Part shown: positions 22,619 to 36,700 of the stretch, piece after piece | How the letters are laid out: every line of letters begins with the position of its first letter | How positions within the stretch are numbered: the first letter of the stretch is position 1 | Assembly: GCA_018127085.1 (NCBI GenBank) | Contig: CM030721.1 | Coordinates: forward strand, 310,001-374,000 | Reading direction: 5' to 3' | DNA length: 64,000 nucleotides | Source of the DNA: Pneumocystis sp. 'macacae' | Taxonomy: Eukaryota > Ascomycota > Pneumocystomycetes > Pneumocystales > Pneumocystaceae | The notes under the pieces: generated by a model | The model's input: only the letters and a program-made list of their open reading frames with translations | What the model was told of the DNA's origin: nothing | The model's database searches: none | Position numbers and translations under genes: made by a program

Positions 22619-24325
22619 TTACTGTCTGAAGTCATGAATGCATGAAATATTCTTTTTGATAAAACCGGCCCGATTTTGCGTTTCATTAAGTTTCCAATCT
22701 AAAGAATTCAATATAAATTTATTAAAAATCAAAATATTAACCATTAAATCTGATAAAGCATCAGGCCCATTTTCACAAAAAGCAGAAACCAAATATGATA
22801 TTTTAGGATATTTTTCAATTATAATATTAGCTATTTGTGGTGTTACTTTATGAATCATTTGAAGTAACTTAAAATATGTATCTTTAGCATCAACACCTGT
22901 TTTTATTTGTCCAGATTCCATACAAAAAGACGATGACAATTGTAATTTCATTTTTCTATAAAAATTTAGAATAAAATAATTAAAAATAAATAAAACTTGT
23001 AAGGTATAGTTGAAATATCGCCAGTAAGAATATAAATCCATTCAGCACTATTTTCTACACTCGAAGTATTTACAATAAAAGCGTTGTGAACTAATTGTAA
23101 ATGAAGCATCATATTTTCTATTTTTTCATCATCAATTTCTTCTGGTAATGTCAAAATGGTTTCCGGATTATTTGTTTCTATATTAGCTCTTATAACGTCA
23201 GCATAATGCCTATTCCTATTATTTTTAATCTTTTTCAATAAAGCATCAATAGATTCAATCATATATATTATTTTCGAGTCAGGAAATTCTTTTACTATTT
23301 GTTTAACTGATTCATCTATAGAGAAATTCGATTCAATTTTCAACAATTCAGAAGCTTTCATATAAACAAGAACATACTGTTCTGGACGAATAACTTCTGG
23401 AATAGGAACAAAATAACCAAGTTTTTTATCATATTCTGCAACAACTTTCCTTTTCCAAAATATTAAATTCGGAATTGGACTTAACCATTCATTAAATTCA
23501 CATCCAGATTTCTTAAAAAGATCAGATAACATAGAACCTAAAGGAGAAGATAAAATATTTTTGTCTATATCAACAATCATTTCTTTTATACATTCTTTTT
23601 TAGAAGACTTAAGTTTATTTACATTTTTTAAAGTAGAGAATCGCTTTTTTTCAACTTTTTTTCGAGTCTATTTTTATTAAAAAATAAAAATTCAATATTT
23701 TTAAAATAAACTTACATTTTCTAAGATCTTTTGATTAATCATTGTAATACTTTTTGAATCACAATCATTCTTTGAAAAATTAGAAATGCAATAAACCCAT
23801 AAAAATAAATATACCTTCAACTTTAAGCCATCAGAAGCAGAAGAATAATCTGAATAAGCTTTTAAACCCATTGTTGGAGTCGAATTTATTACATTTAATA
23901 AAAATTCATCTACTGTAGATAAAATAGACGATGTATGAGGAGAATGACGTTTTAAACCCAAGTCCTCCTCTTTAATAACATCTTCCGAATTCGTGCTACT
24001 TATTGTATCATGTTCATTTATAAAATTAACTGAAGATGATGAAGAAATATCAATAATTGACTGTTCATCCTCATCAGATTTTATTCTTTTCAAAGAAACG
24101 CAAGAACTAATATCCATAACCGAACACTGATCTTTTTCACAGCAACTATCCTTCCTTTTTCTATTTTTTTAATAATTATAAAAACAGATTAAACAATATG
24201 TGAAGACATTACTCAAATATACTTTTTTCTGGAAAAATTGTATTCAATTTTTCACATTCTGGAGAATCTTCAATAACAACAACAGGAATATTCAAATCTT
24301 TATCAACATAATTCTTATTATTCAT
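22619..24325 (-). CDS. EME1: Eme1, non-catalytic partner of the Mus81 structure-specific nuclease
   Basis: Start MNNKNYVDKDLNIPVVVIED at 24325. A Ser/Asp-rich regulatory N-terminus follows, then a Lys-rich region. The ERCC4-like domain is from about 23490 downwards, with WKRKVVAEYDKKLGYFVPIP and RPEQYVLVYMKASELLKIE, and SKIIYMIESIDALLKKIKN. The C-terminal helix-hairpin-helix region holds DTYFKLLQMIHKVTPQIANI and IIEKYPKISYLVSAF. Mus81-Eme1 resolves recombination intermediates and stalled forks in the nucleus. As expected for Eme1, a catalytic ERK-D motif is not evident. Mus81 is not in the window. The gene is convergent with the NRDE2-like gene and divergent from DRS1, with 78 bases between starts. 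It matches the fungal Eme1/Mms4 family better than Mus81. Confidence 0.85.
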
Positions 24326-24403
24326 TTAAGTTGATATAAAATATTAGAAAATCTAACGATATCGCCCTCGATATTTTAACTGTACAGAAATTAGTTAAAT
24401 TAT

Positions 24404-26470
24404 ATGAAACCTGAATTTATAATGACTCTTTCATCATCTGATTCAATTGAATCAGATGATGAAAGAGTCACTGATTGTTCTGATTCTGAATTTACAGAAA
24501 AAAATTCTAATTCTTATTTAAATAAGATCAAAAAATTAGAAAAAATAAATCCATCATTTGTATTTCATATAGAAGATGGGTACCAAAATTCAGAAAGCTA
24601 TGAAGAGACTGATATAGGGAAATCAGATATTGTTGCTCATTCATTTAAAAAAGGAGTAAATATTGAAAAAATTATTCAAAAGCAATCAATCAAAATCAAA
24701 GACAAAAATGAACATAAACAAACAGAGTTTTTGAGTGAAAATGAAAAAAATAGTATAGATGAGCTCGAAGAAAATGAAGACTCTGGTAACAAGAAAGAAC
24801 AACGTTTTATTTTTCTAATAAAAATAACAGAGTCTTATAATGAAAAATCAGAAAGTAAACAATCTTCATACTCAGATTCAGAAATGGCAGAAGAAACTAT
24901 AGAAGAAATAAATAAAAAAAAACAGTTTTTTGAAAAAAATGATACAAATACACAGGATGTGCCTGTTTTATCATTTTCACAACTTAATTTATCACGCCCT
25001 ATTTTAAAAGCACTTGAATCAATTGGGTTTAATAAGCCGACAACTATTCAGTCAAAAACAATCCCCATAGCACTTTTAGGGAAGGATATAGTAGGAAGTG
25101 CTGTAACAGGAAGTGGGAAAACTGGAGCATTTGTAATACCTGTTCTTGAAAGATTACTTTATCGACCAAAAAAGATTGCAGTTACAAGAGTACTTATCCT
25201 TTGTCCAACAAGAGAATTAGCTATTCAATGTTATAATGTAACAAAAAAGTTGGCAGCATATACTGACATAAAAACATGTATATGTACTGGTGCATTAAAA
25301 TACTCAAACTATTAATAATTACTCAGCTTTTTATAGGAGGATTATCTTTAAAAATTCAAGAAGTCGAATTGCGTAAGCGACCAGATATTGTCATTGCTAC
25401 ACCTGGAAGGTTTATTGATCATGTTAGAAATTCATATGGATTTTCTCCAAACACCATAGAAATTGTAGTCATTGATGAGGCAGATAGAATACTTGATGAA
25501 GGTTTTCAAGATGAATTAAATGAAATAATAAAAATATGCCCAAAATCTAGACAAACTATCTTATTTTCTGCAACAATGACAGATAAAGTAAAAAAACCTA
25601 GATTTAAAAATTTATTAAAGCTTTTGATAAGGTAGATCAACTTATTAGACTTTCACTTAACAAACCTGTCCGATTGTTTATTGATCCAAAAAATTCTACA
25701 GTAAAATCTCTTGTTCAAGAGTTCATACGTATTAGATCACACAAAGAACATCTTCGTACTGCTGTACTACTTTATCTTTGTTTTAATGTTTTTAAAACAA
25801 AGACAATAATATTCTTTCGTAGCAAATCATTTGCTCATAGAATAAGAATTATTTTTGGTTTATTACATTTAAATGCTCGGGAATTACATGGAAACTTATC
25901 ACAAGAACAGGTTATTATAAATTGTAGCATTTATTGTATAATTTATAAAAAATAGAGAATCGAGTCATTAGAATTATTTAGACAAGGAAAAACGAACTTT
26001 TTACTTGCAACAGATTTAGCATCCCGTGGTCTTGATATAAAAGGTTTAAAATATATAATAAACTACGAAGCACCTGAATCATTCAATTTATATCTTCATA
26101 GAATTGGTCGAACAGCACGTGCGGGATCTAGTGGAGTTGCTATTACTTTAGTAGGAGAATATGATAGAAGAATAATGAAAATGGCCGTGAAAATTGCTGA
26201 AAAACATGGTAATATATTGCGAAATAGAACTTTTCCTCCTAATTTAGTAAATACTTATTATACTAAATTACAAAACCTAGAGGATTCAGTACAGATTGTT
26301 TTGAAAGAAGAAAAAGAGGAAAAACAGGTAATATATTATTTCTAAATTATTATTTCTAATATTCTTTTTAGTTACTTCAAGCAGAAATGGAATTACAGAA
26401 AAATCAAAATCTTCTAAAACATGAAAAAGAAATAAAATCAAGATTACCAAGAACATGGTTTTATGCATAA
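24404..26470 (+). CDS. DRS1: DEAD-box RNA helicase Drs1/DDX27 (60S ribosome assembly)
   Basis: The acidic N-terminal extension with a Ser/Asp/Glu-rich block runs up to about residue 180. The helicase core follows: Q motif region [20 protein letters not shown], Walker [36 protein letters not shown] as [23 protein letters not shown] as LFSATMT, and domain 2 with [17 protein letters not shown] and [13 protein letters not shown]. The extra residues and the DEGFQDEL after DEAD are typical of Drs1. The protein works in the nucleolus on pre-60S particles. Start at 24404 or the second Met at 24422; the motif [10 protein letters not shown] corresponds to the DDFVMTI-like segment seen near the Drs1 N-terminus. 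A perfect 48-base palindrome lies in this first exon. Several ~45-base introns split the core. Confidence 0.93.
24423..24470. repeat. Perfect 48-base palindrome inside DRS1 exon 1
   Basis: From 24423 to 24470 the sequence reads identically on both strands (24-base arms, no spacer, centre between 24446 and 24447). The first and last arm bases are TGACTC and GAGTCA. It encodes 16 residues of the Ser/Asp/Glu-rich N-terminus. As DNA it could extrude a cruciform; as mRNA it could form a very stable hairpin about 20 bases after the proposed start codon. Confidence 0.95.
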
Positions 26471-26931
26471 AAAATATAAAAATTTTTTAAAAATTAACAT
26501 TTTTGTATAACTTTAAAAATATTTATAATATTTTAAAATACATTATAAGTATTAAAGAAAAAATCAAGAAATATGAATTTAAAAACTATAATTCAAAAAT
26601 TATATAGAATATTTATTTATAAAAAGACTGCAACAAATAGATTATATAAATAACTTTTCAAAAATAAAAAATTTAAAAATAAAAATATAAATAATTATAT
26701 AAAAAGAATTAGTTTCAGTTATTCAATTTATCATTTAAAAATATATAATTTTTTCATTTATATAATACTTTTATATAATTTACATTAATATCGCTGATAA
26801 CGATAAGCAAATGATAATATAAATATTTTTCTAAAAAAATTATTAATCTATTTCAAAATACCACAAAAAATAACATATTTCTAGATTTAACGGACTTTTG
26901 CTTTAAAATTCAACATTATTTCTTAATTCTT
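26471..26931. other. Gene-free gap after DRS1
   Basis: About 0.46 kb of AT-rich DNA with no supported gene; probable DRS1 3' region and promoter of the small downstream gene. Confidence 0.55.
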
Positions 26932-27164
26932 ATGTGTCTAAATTTTTTTCCTAATAAATTAACTAAATCAAAGCATAAAAGACACAAACGAAAATTGCTT
27001 TTATGTGGGTTAGTACATATATAAAATTTTTTACATAAATCTATATTTGTTCTTATAGGGGTCAGATAAGACGAGGTCCAGAAGTACTATTTTCTGGTAC
27101 TAGAGATATACCAGCTATTGTTCTTTCTCCACCCACTACAAGCGATTCTAATTATGTCACTTAA
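26932..27164 (+). CDS. Small two-exon protein of unknown function (60 residues)
   Basis: Exons 26932-27008 and 27059-27164 join in phase to give about 60 residues. The intron has a clean GTTAGT donor and a TTATAG acceptor. Exon 1 is strongly basic (KLTKSKHKRHKRKLLL) and exon 2 reads GQIRRGPEVLFSGTRDIPAI followed by VLSPPTTSDSNYVT. The mix of codons, clear splice sites and a Pro/Gly-containing second exon are unlike random AT-rich frames nearby, so I consider it a real small gene. No family is recognised. The basic N-terminus could be a nuclear targeting or RNA/ribosome-binding tail (inference). It lies on the same strand between DRS1 and RPS5. Confidence 0.5.
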
Positions 27165-27399
27165 AATAATAAAACTAGATAAAACTATTGAATTATCAGA
27201 GATTATGTTATCTCTTTCTAAGAATGTTTTAAAGACACATAAAAGCCAATAACCAAAAAACTTTTGTCATCTAATTTTTTAAAAAAAACAAATAAAAACA
27301 CAAAGGATAAATAATTATTATTAAAAATGCATAAACTTTTAAAAATCTCATATTTTATCTTTAAATATACACTTTTTTCGAATAAACATCTTTCATATG

Positions 27400-27413
27400 G
27401 TCGCTATGGTAAC
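27400..27413. promoter_or_regulatory. RFX X-box-like imperfect palindrome upstream of RPS5
   Basis: GTCGCTATGGTAAC fits the RFX-family X-box pattern (GTNRCC..RGYAAC type, with an ATGG centre) at all but one or two positions. It lies 73 bases before the RPS5 start codon. Crt1/Rfx1 and Sak1 are the yeast RFX proteins. Binding is inferred only from the pattern. Confidence 0.35.
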
Positions 27414-27485
27414 ATCATATAGGCACTTGTCCGTTACTAACAGTCAAGAAAAAATATCTATAACAATAAAAAAAAGATTTTAAAT

Positions 27486-28313
<828 letters not shown>

Positions 28314-28597
28314 TCTTTTTGTAATGAATATTATTATATTTCATAATTTTAATAGCATACCATATACAAATATATTTTATATAGAAAATATCATTAATAG
28401 ATACAACAGTAACGCTATACTGCTTTTTATTAAACCGTTTTAAAGTAAATAAAAAGAATATATAAAATTTTTAATTTTAAGGGTTAAAATTTTATTTAAA
28501 ATTTAACCTTCAGATGCACCAAATCTTATAAATACACAAGTACTAAGATGTTTATAAATTAATATAAAACCTAATGTTTTATGTTTGAATTAAAAAA

Positions 28598-31500
28598 TTA
28601 AGCAATATTAAATGTCTAGGATCATAAATATAAATCATAAAGAAAAAAAGAAATTACGGTTTTGAGTTTTCGTATAAGATTCCATTCTTCTTTGGAAACT
28701 TCATCACGGAAAACTCCTTTCAATATATCAATAGATTTTCGTGATATATGAGAATAAAGAGTATCTTTTTCGTCAACCTGACGACCAAAAAGTATTTGAG
28801 AAGCAGACTCAATTCTAATAGCAACGCCTTTACTAGCTTGTTCCTTTTTAACTACGTTCATAACTTTATGATCCTTTTCTATACTTGCTCTAGAAAAATA
28901 AGCCGAAATAAACATAATAATAAAATAATATATACACTCTTCCCAAATCTACAATATGACGTTCTTGTGTGTTTGAATTAATTTTTATAGCACATATAGG
29001 TGTCCCAACTCTAATTACTCCTTCTATTATTTCAACACCAAGAAGTATAGGATCTTTTTTATTAAAAACAGCAATCGTTTTTAATACACAGGGAAACACC
29101 GCTTCAGATGCATTTTCTTGACGTTTTGATTCCATAATTTTCTAACATAAATGTTAGTATAAATATAATATAAAAATAGATAAACAGCTTGATATTCAAT
29201 AAAAGAATCAAAAAGATGGTATATAATATCCGCAGCAAAAATTTTTACACCAAGTTGCTCAGCCAGTTCTTCAGCATCTTTATCAATTTTTACATCAAAA
29301 CATAACATTACTGTATATCTAGTTGAAATTTAAATAAAAACACTTTGAAAATGAAGAAATACTCTTTAGCTTTTTCAATCATAACACTACATTTCATAAC
29401 ATCTTTTTTGTGAACAGGACCAATATTTATACTAGAAACCTATATAAATATTAGAAAATAGCCATTTTAAAATAAAAAATATTACAGGAATTTTATTTTG
29501 TTTTAGGAATTCAAGTAAAGCTTCAAGGGATCCAAGAGTAGATGCTTGAACAGAAACCCCAATACCACTAGTATCAATAAAATTTAATAAATCATGCAAA
29601 TCTTTCATAACTTCTTCCTTCATTTCTTCTTCGTTATCATTTGGTCCAACAACCATTAATCTTGAACCTGCAATAGCCTTATCTAAATCATTTGCAGATA
29701 TTTTCACACCAGATGCAGCTTTTACTTCCTTATTATGCAAATATGTAGACTATTACTTTTAATATAAACAGAAACTTAAAGTTAAATTACCTTGATTCTT
29801 AACTCTTTTAAAGGTTGAGGAGTTAAAAGAGCACGTATATTCGTTGCAATGGCTCCATTTAACCCACAAAGAACAATACGATCACCTTCCTTTAAAACAC
29901 CATTCGATAAAATAACATCAATAGTGGTTCCAAGACCTTCAACAACTTTTACTTCTAATACTGTAGCCTCAAGTTTTGATAAATACATCAATTTGTTACT
30001 CATTCGTTGCTGCGTTAAGTTTATCAAAAGCATTAGCATATCAGGTATGCCTTCCCCAGTCAATGCTGATGTAGGAACAATCGAGACATTTTTTGCAAAA
30101 TTCTTATTATCATAATATGCAACAGCATTTAATCCCTTTTATCATAATTAGGAAAATATTTTTATTTAATATATCATACTTGCTCCGAAAATTCCACAAC
30201 GGTTTTTGTATATCGATCATGGTATTCTCTTTGAACTGACTTTTTCTGTTTTAATAATGATTCTTGAAATGCGCCATCTGGTATAGAATCCCATCCATAT
30301 ATTCGGTCAATCTAAAATTTAATAAAATAAAAATCATCTTAAAAACAAAACTACTTTATTTAATGCAACAATAAAAGGAGTTTTTCGGTCCTTTAATAAA
30401 CGTAATGATTCGAGAGTTTGTCGTTCTAAACCATGCATAATATCTACAACCAAAATTGCAATATCGCACAAACTAGAACCTCTAGATCGTAAATTTGTAA
30501 AAGATTCATGACCCGGTGTGTCAATAACAAGAAGTCCAGGTACTTTATATTCAAGTTTTTTATTCTAATATAAATAAATATTAATAAAGTTATAGAAAAT
30601 TAAATACTTTATCCAAAACAGAGATTTTTTGTTTCATATAATCCATAGGAAAATATGTAGCACCTATTTGTTGTGTTATACCTCCTGCTTCTCCCTCTTG
30701 TACATTTGTTTGTCTAATTTTATCTAAAATTTTTGTCTTTCCAGTATCAACATGACCAAGAATGCAGCATATCGGGGATCTTAAGTTATTTCTTATGTTT
30801 TTAGAATCCTATATATTTATTTAGACATAAAATAAATCTGAAAAAATAAAATTACTTTTTTAGATGATAAAATCTTATTTTCCTTTACACAAGAATCCTG
30901 CAATATTTCTTCTTTTTCTATATTCGTATACTCTACTTCTGTATTTATATATTTAATTTTAGAATAATTTATATTACCAGTTTTTTTAATACAATCATTA
31001 ATATTTATTTTAAGTGGTTGAATTTTCGAATCTAAAAATTAAATTAGAAAATATACAGTAATTATAAAAATTCAAACCTTCGTTAGATGGTCTAGAATTA
31101 ACATCCTCCGTATTAATTTCACACGAATCTTTATTATCATCTTCATAATCAAAAGCATCTTCCCAACTATCTATTACATTATCTTCGTCTTTAAAAGTTT
31201 CTTCCCAATTGTCTACTATATCATTTTCACAACTCAATTCTAAAACTTTATTCAAATTATCTTTTTGAATAGAAAATTCAGTAGTATTATTTTCAGAAAC
31301 ATTATTGTTAAATTTAACATCAAAACTAGTACCGTTATTCAAATTATTCATATTCTTAATACTATTCCTGGATTTTTTTCTTTTAGAATCATAAACTAGA
31401 CGAGTCGGTTTATTAGGGGATCCAGAATCTATATTATTTGCAAGTCCTTCAATTTTCACACCAGCTGCTAAAAGTTGCTGAATCTTTATCTGAGCTATCT

Positions 31501-32438
31501 GCTGCTGTTCTTTCTGCTTTTTAGTTAAAAATTTTCCCTGACTTTTTAGTTCTTCTCTCTTTGCTTTTTCTCTTTCTTTTTTTCTAGCTTTTGCTTCACG
31601 TTTTTTCTGCTCTTCCTCTTGTATCCTCTTCTCTTCTTCTTCTATTATCCTCTTTTCCTCTTCTTGTTGTTTTCTTCTTTCTTCCTCTATTTGCATACGT
31701 AGTTCAATTTGTTTCTGTAGAGCTGCTATATTAATTATTTTAGCCTTAGTTTTTTTTGTAGAACTTTAAAAAATATAAGATAAAACATTAAAAAAATAAT
31801 ATCATACGTTGACTCATGAGAAAAATTTTCAACTATTGTAGGACTATTTAGCTGTTTTTTTGTTTTAACAGTTTCAGATATTTTTGTTTTTTCTTTTTCC
31901 ACATTTAATTTATCTGCATTATTTTTTATCTCAGACTATTAACATTAATAACTTAAAAAGAAACATAGAAGAAAACTTGGGTCTTTTTCTTAGCTTTTTC
32001 TCTTTCTTTTTTCTCTTTCTCTTTCTCTCTTTTAGTTTTCAATCTAATTTCTGGTACTTCAAATTTTTGATTTTCTTAATATTTATAATCAGAAGAATAT
32101 TTTTCAGAATTAATATAATTACCAGGTTTATTGTTATTTTCACATAAACCATTTTTATTTAAAGATAAATCTTGCTTTAATAAAATTTTGTCTGGTGTTT
32201 TTGAATTTTGAACTAAAGAGTCATTTTCCTTTTTTATAGGTTTATTTTCCGACGACGCTTTTAAAGTTGACATAAATCCATCAAATTCTTCTGTTAAATC
32301 ATTAAAATTTGTAGTATCAATAACTAAATTATTTTGCAATTCGTTGTGGTTATTTTTATTTATATTTTTTGGAACTATGTCTTCGCCTAATTCATCCCAT
32401 ATATCATTATTTAAAGGTTTTTTATTGCCTTTTCCCAT
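28598..32438 (-). CDS. FUN12: Translation initiation factor eIF5B (GTPase joining ribosomal subunits)
   Basis: Start [20 protein letters not shown] at 32438, followed by a long Lys/Glu-rich N-terminal region with a strongly charged coiled coil (about 31.7-31.5 kb). The GTPase domain has [57 protein letters not shown] and NKID. Domain II and the IF2-like domain follow ([59 protein letters not shown]). Domain IV ends [16 protein letters not shown] after a final small exon. eIF5B promotes 60S joining at the start codon in the cytosol. The last exon (stop at 28598) is inferred because it restores the conserved C-terminal LIRKLK..F.I ending. Eight or more introns. Convergent with RPS5. Confidence 0.94.
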
Positions 32439-33003
32439 ATTAAAGTCCTAAAATATTAAATTCAATATCCTTTAATCATTAAAACATTTTTAAATCGTAA
32501 ATTGTTTTAAAAAATCAAAAAAAGATATTAAAAAATATTAAACCTAAAAATAATATATATGGCTTATGTTTTTTAAAATTAAATGTTCATTAAATGTTTT
32601 TAATAATTTTTTGTTAGTTTTAAATATCTATAATTATATAATCTTTAAATTAGTCTGTATTTAAATAATTTAATTTTATAATTCATTAATGTAATTTTAT
32701 TATGACTAATAGATAAAAAAAAGAATATTTATAGCAACTTGGAATTAAATAAAGAAATATTACAGCTTTTTTTTTAAAAAAAATACAATAAAAAGTATTA
32801 AGAAAAGTTATAAACACGACTTTATAAATTTAATTATTTCAAAAAAAATAAAAAACATATTTATAACTATTAAATGGCATATTATAAGTTTTTTATTAAA
32901 TAATAAAACGTTTATTAATAAATATATTCTTTAAACCTCGCAATTCAAATATTTAGCATAAACTATCAAACTGTTTTTTAATTCATATCTTCTAATAAAA
33001 ATA
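32439..33003. other. Gene-free gap between APS3 and eIF5B
   Basis: Extremely AT-rich, with poly(T) and poly(A) runs. It holds the eIF5B promoter and the APS3 3' end. No other feature is seen. Confidence 0.55.
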
Positions 33004-33610
33004 TTATTTATTTTTATTAGAGTGATTTATGGATGAAAGTATATTTTGAATATTAGTCTCTAAAATCATTCCTCCAGATACTATTTCAGATAAAATTGTA
33101 TGAATATTTTCAAAATTAAAAATCTAATTTAGTTAGAAATAATATGAACAAGAAATGTAACAAACCAAATCGAGCTCACATACATTCTCATAACATTTAT
33201 CTAATACCTCCACAAATATCTTAAATGTTTTAGTAAATTAAAAAAGATTTTTAATTAACCTGAATAAGATCAAGTATCATCAACTCATTTTCTGCTTTAT
33301 CAATAATAAAAACAAAATAAAGTGTTGCATAATTCCTATATACTATTTTAAGATCTTTGTCATCAATAAAACTTCCTTCAAAAAAATTACATGCAGTAGA
33401 AGATCGAGAAAATATAAGTTTATAAATATCATCAACAATAGCTTTTTGTTGAGAAATATCCTAAAAAAATGAATTAAAACAAAACCAAAATAAACAATTA
33501 CTATTTGTGAATAAAATTTTATCAATCTAGGTTTTCCGCAATTATTAACTTAACTTTGTAAATATATTATATAAAAACATCAACTTACAAATAAAAATAG
33601 CATTAATCAT
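33004..33610 (-). CDS. APS3: AP-3 adaptor complex small subunit sigma
   Basis: At least five exons joined by ~40-base introns give about 146 residues. It begins MINAIFIFNNCGKPRLIKFY, the sigma longin-fold strand. It continues YKLIFSRSSTACNFFEGSF, KIVYRNYATLYFVFIIDKAE, NELMILDLIQIFVEVLDKCY and ENVCELDLIFNFENIHTILS, and ends EIVSGGMILETNIQNILSSI. The ELDLIFN.E..H.IL.E...GGM.LETN run is specific for sigma-3 as opposed to sigma-1 or -2. AP-3 carries cargo from Golgi/endosomes directly to the vacuole. It is the second adaptor subunit of the window but belongs to a different complex from AP-1 gamma. Divergent from the MMS1-like gene, 146 bases apart. Confidence 0.92.
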
Positions 33611-33756
33611 AACAAACTTAAAGACGCATAAAACAGTATTAAAAATTTAATCCATATTTTAAATTATTTTAAAATATATTAAAAAATACATAAAAGTAAA
33701 TTCGAAGTTATTTTATAAAAAATAATTATAAATAAAATAATAAATTTTATTTAAGT

Positions 33757-36700
33757 ATGAGTGAAGAAAATAAGTATATCATACATACAATTATACATTC
33801 ACCTATTATAAATTTTGTATTTTGTGGAGCTTTTCGAAGTCCTTTTATAAATGATATTGTACTGATTAAAGTATATAAAAACGAAAAATAATTATTTCAA
33901 AACTGAAAAAGCTAAAAGGAAGATTCTGTTGAATTACATGAACTTTTACAAAATGGTTTAACTACATGCATTAGTAATCAGCCTCTTTTTAGTAAAATTC
34001 GGGATGCAAAAGTTTTCAAAAACAATAAAAAGACATGTTATTTAGAAAACAATGATATTATAAATATAGATTTATTAGTTACTACAAATGAAAACGGTTA
34101 TTTATCGTTTTCTATATATGGTTTTAATCTTAAAAAAAATGAATATATTAATCAAAATTCAAAAAACATATTTCAATTCTTAAACACTCAAAATAGATTT
34201 TATGTTGTTGAGGAAATAAAAATATCAAGTCAAGGATATAATTTAAAAAATTTAGGATATAAAATTGCATTGGATCCATTGTATAGTTTAAATTTATAAA
34301 TATATATAAATTTACATTATATAGAATGCGTTCTATTGCTATTAGAGATGCTCTGAATACTGTAGAAATATTTCGCTTAAATCCTTCTAATAATAAAAAT
34401 AAAAAGTTTGTTCTAGAGGTTAATTTGTTTTCTTATATTTTGTATATTTACAACAACAGAGAATTAAAGGCACTCTTTCTGGTACAATAATTTTGATGGA
34501 TTTTACCAAATTTCTGGAAAATGGAAACTTTTGTTACTTAATTTTTTATATAATCAAGTACATTATCTTATAAAACTTAAATTTTTATTAATAACATTAA
34601 AGCTATCAAAAAAAACCGTATATTACGCTATGTAAATGGAATACTGAAGAATCTTTAACTTCTATTGATTTTTCATCTTTAATATCATTACCTTTGTTTC
34701 CAGGTAAATGTTTTATATATCAATTTAGTACTTCTAATAATTAAGATTTATCTATACCTATATATCTTATTCCTTTTTCCAATACTACTGGTGATTTTTC
34801 TCTTATATTTGTAGTAATTAAAATAAAAAAGAAATGAGCTAATTTTTTATAGAATAATAAAATAATCTATATATCTATTTTGCAGTTTTTTTCTGAAGAT
34901 TCAAATTTTGAATATTTTGATATAAAGCATAAAGGTATAATATAATCATTATTATATATTAATTATGAATTATGTAGGGGTAATTACTGCATATGCTATT
35001 GACGAAAATGTATATGAAGAAGATATTACAAATGTTTTGTATCTTGGGACAGATACAGGCGATTTAATTTATGTAACTGTTAAAAATAAAAAAGTAAGTT
35101 ATATAAATGTTGGATCAATTAAACCTATTGGAAAAGTAATGGAAATAATAAGCTCTTTGACCGTGTCTACCCATTTGATTTTTATTTCTGGAGATATGTG
35201 TGATAATGGGATTTACTTAGTTCATTCAAAGTCCAAAAGTGATGATAATATATTTAATGAAATTCCTAAAGATACAAATCTTGTGCTAGTTCAAAGTTTT
35301 TCAAACTGGTCACCTGTATGTGACTTTAAAATCTTGGAAAAAGACACAAATTTTTTGTTAAATCAAGTACAAATACAAAATAAAAAAAGCAGACTTTTTT
35401 TATGTTCTGGAAGAGCACCAGAAGGGAAAATAGCAGAATTGAAAACAGGTATTAAAGCAAAAATAACTTTGCAAGTACATGATTTTAATGGGTATCTTAA
35501 TTTATTTTAAATTCAATTAAGTTTATAATGTAATAGAATAGAAAATTTTTGGATATTTCGAAGTAGTAAATCCAATTCTATTTATATAATTATATCATTT
35601 CCATGGCAAACACAATTATTAGAATTAACAGAAGAAGGGGAATTACATGATAGAAGTGATGATACTCAATTAAAACAAGAAACATCAACAATTTCAGCTG
35701 GACTATTTAATGACACATATATTGTTCAAGTAACTCAAAAAAAAATAAAAATATTTCCATTACCTGATTTCAAAAAATTAAATTCTAAAGTACATTGGTT
35801 AGATAATACACAAATTGTTATATCTTCATCTATACACAATTCTATTATAACTATACTAGCTAAAACTAAAGATTCAGTAATAATATATATAATAAAACTA
35901 AATGTTACAGAACAAAGGTAAATTTTAACTTTTAGATAGATTAAAAAATATGAAAATAATAAGAAAACAGCGTAATCAGTTTAATTCAAATGGGGGATCC
36001 TATTAAAATTACGGATGAGCCGTCAACAATGACTGTAGTTATCTCTCATATTAATTTTGAATATTATAATTCAGATATTTATTCAACATCTGTTGATAAA
36101 AATTTTTCAATATTATTACTTATTGGTACCCACAAACCTTCTTTTATTATATTTGAGATATTATCTACTAATTATATTTCTTTTTTCGACATTTCTTTAG
36201 GTATCTAAACTAAACAAATTATATAAAATATAATATTAATTTAGAAAAATTTACTAACTTACCTGATTCTATTCCTGAATCTTCCTGTTTAATAAAAGTT
36301 TCTTCTAACTTAGTACTTTTAGTTGGGCTAAGAAATGGTTTATTGCTTAGGTGGACAGTCAATCACATTAATGGTATATAAATGTTTTTTTGTATAATGA
36401 TTTTAAATATTCTAGGAAATATTCAATTAAATTTTCTAGATATTAATATTTTTGGTTCTTTACCATTAAAGTGTGTTTCTGACTCTCAATTATCAACAAT
36501 ATATATAGTAGGAGAAGGAATCTGGATGGTAAATTCACACAATGACACAATGGAAATAAGAGAAATTATACTAGATTATCAAATTAAAGTTTGTATAAAA
36601 AATAATTTCAGATATATATTAAATTATGAAAGACTCACATAACCTTGATATCACCATTTAACGATCCTTTGCAAGAATCTAAAATAAGATCTATTGCTTG

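Noticed and set aside
31884..32147. 87-codon hydrophobic plus frame
   Set aside because: Complement of the Lys/Glu-rich region of eIF5B; Phe/Leu/Ser codons are the mirror of Lys/Glu codons.
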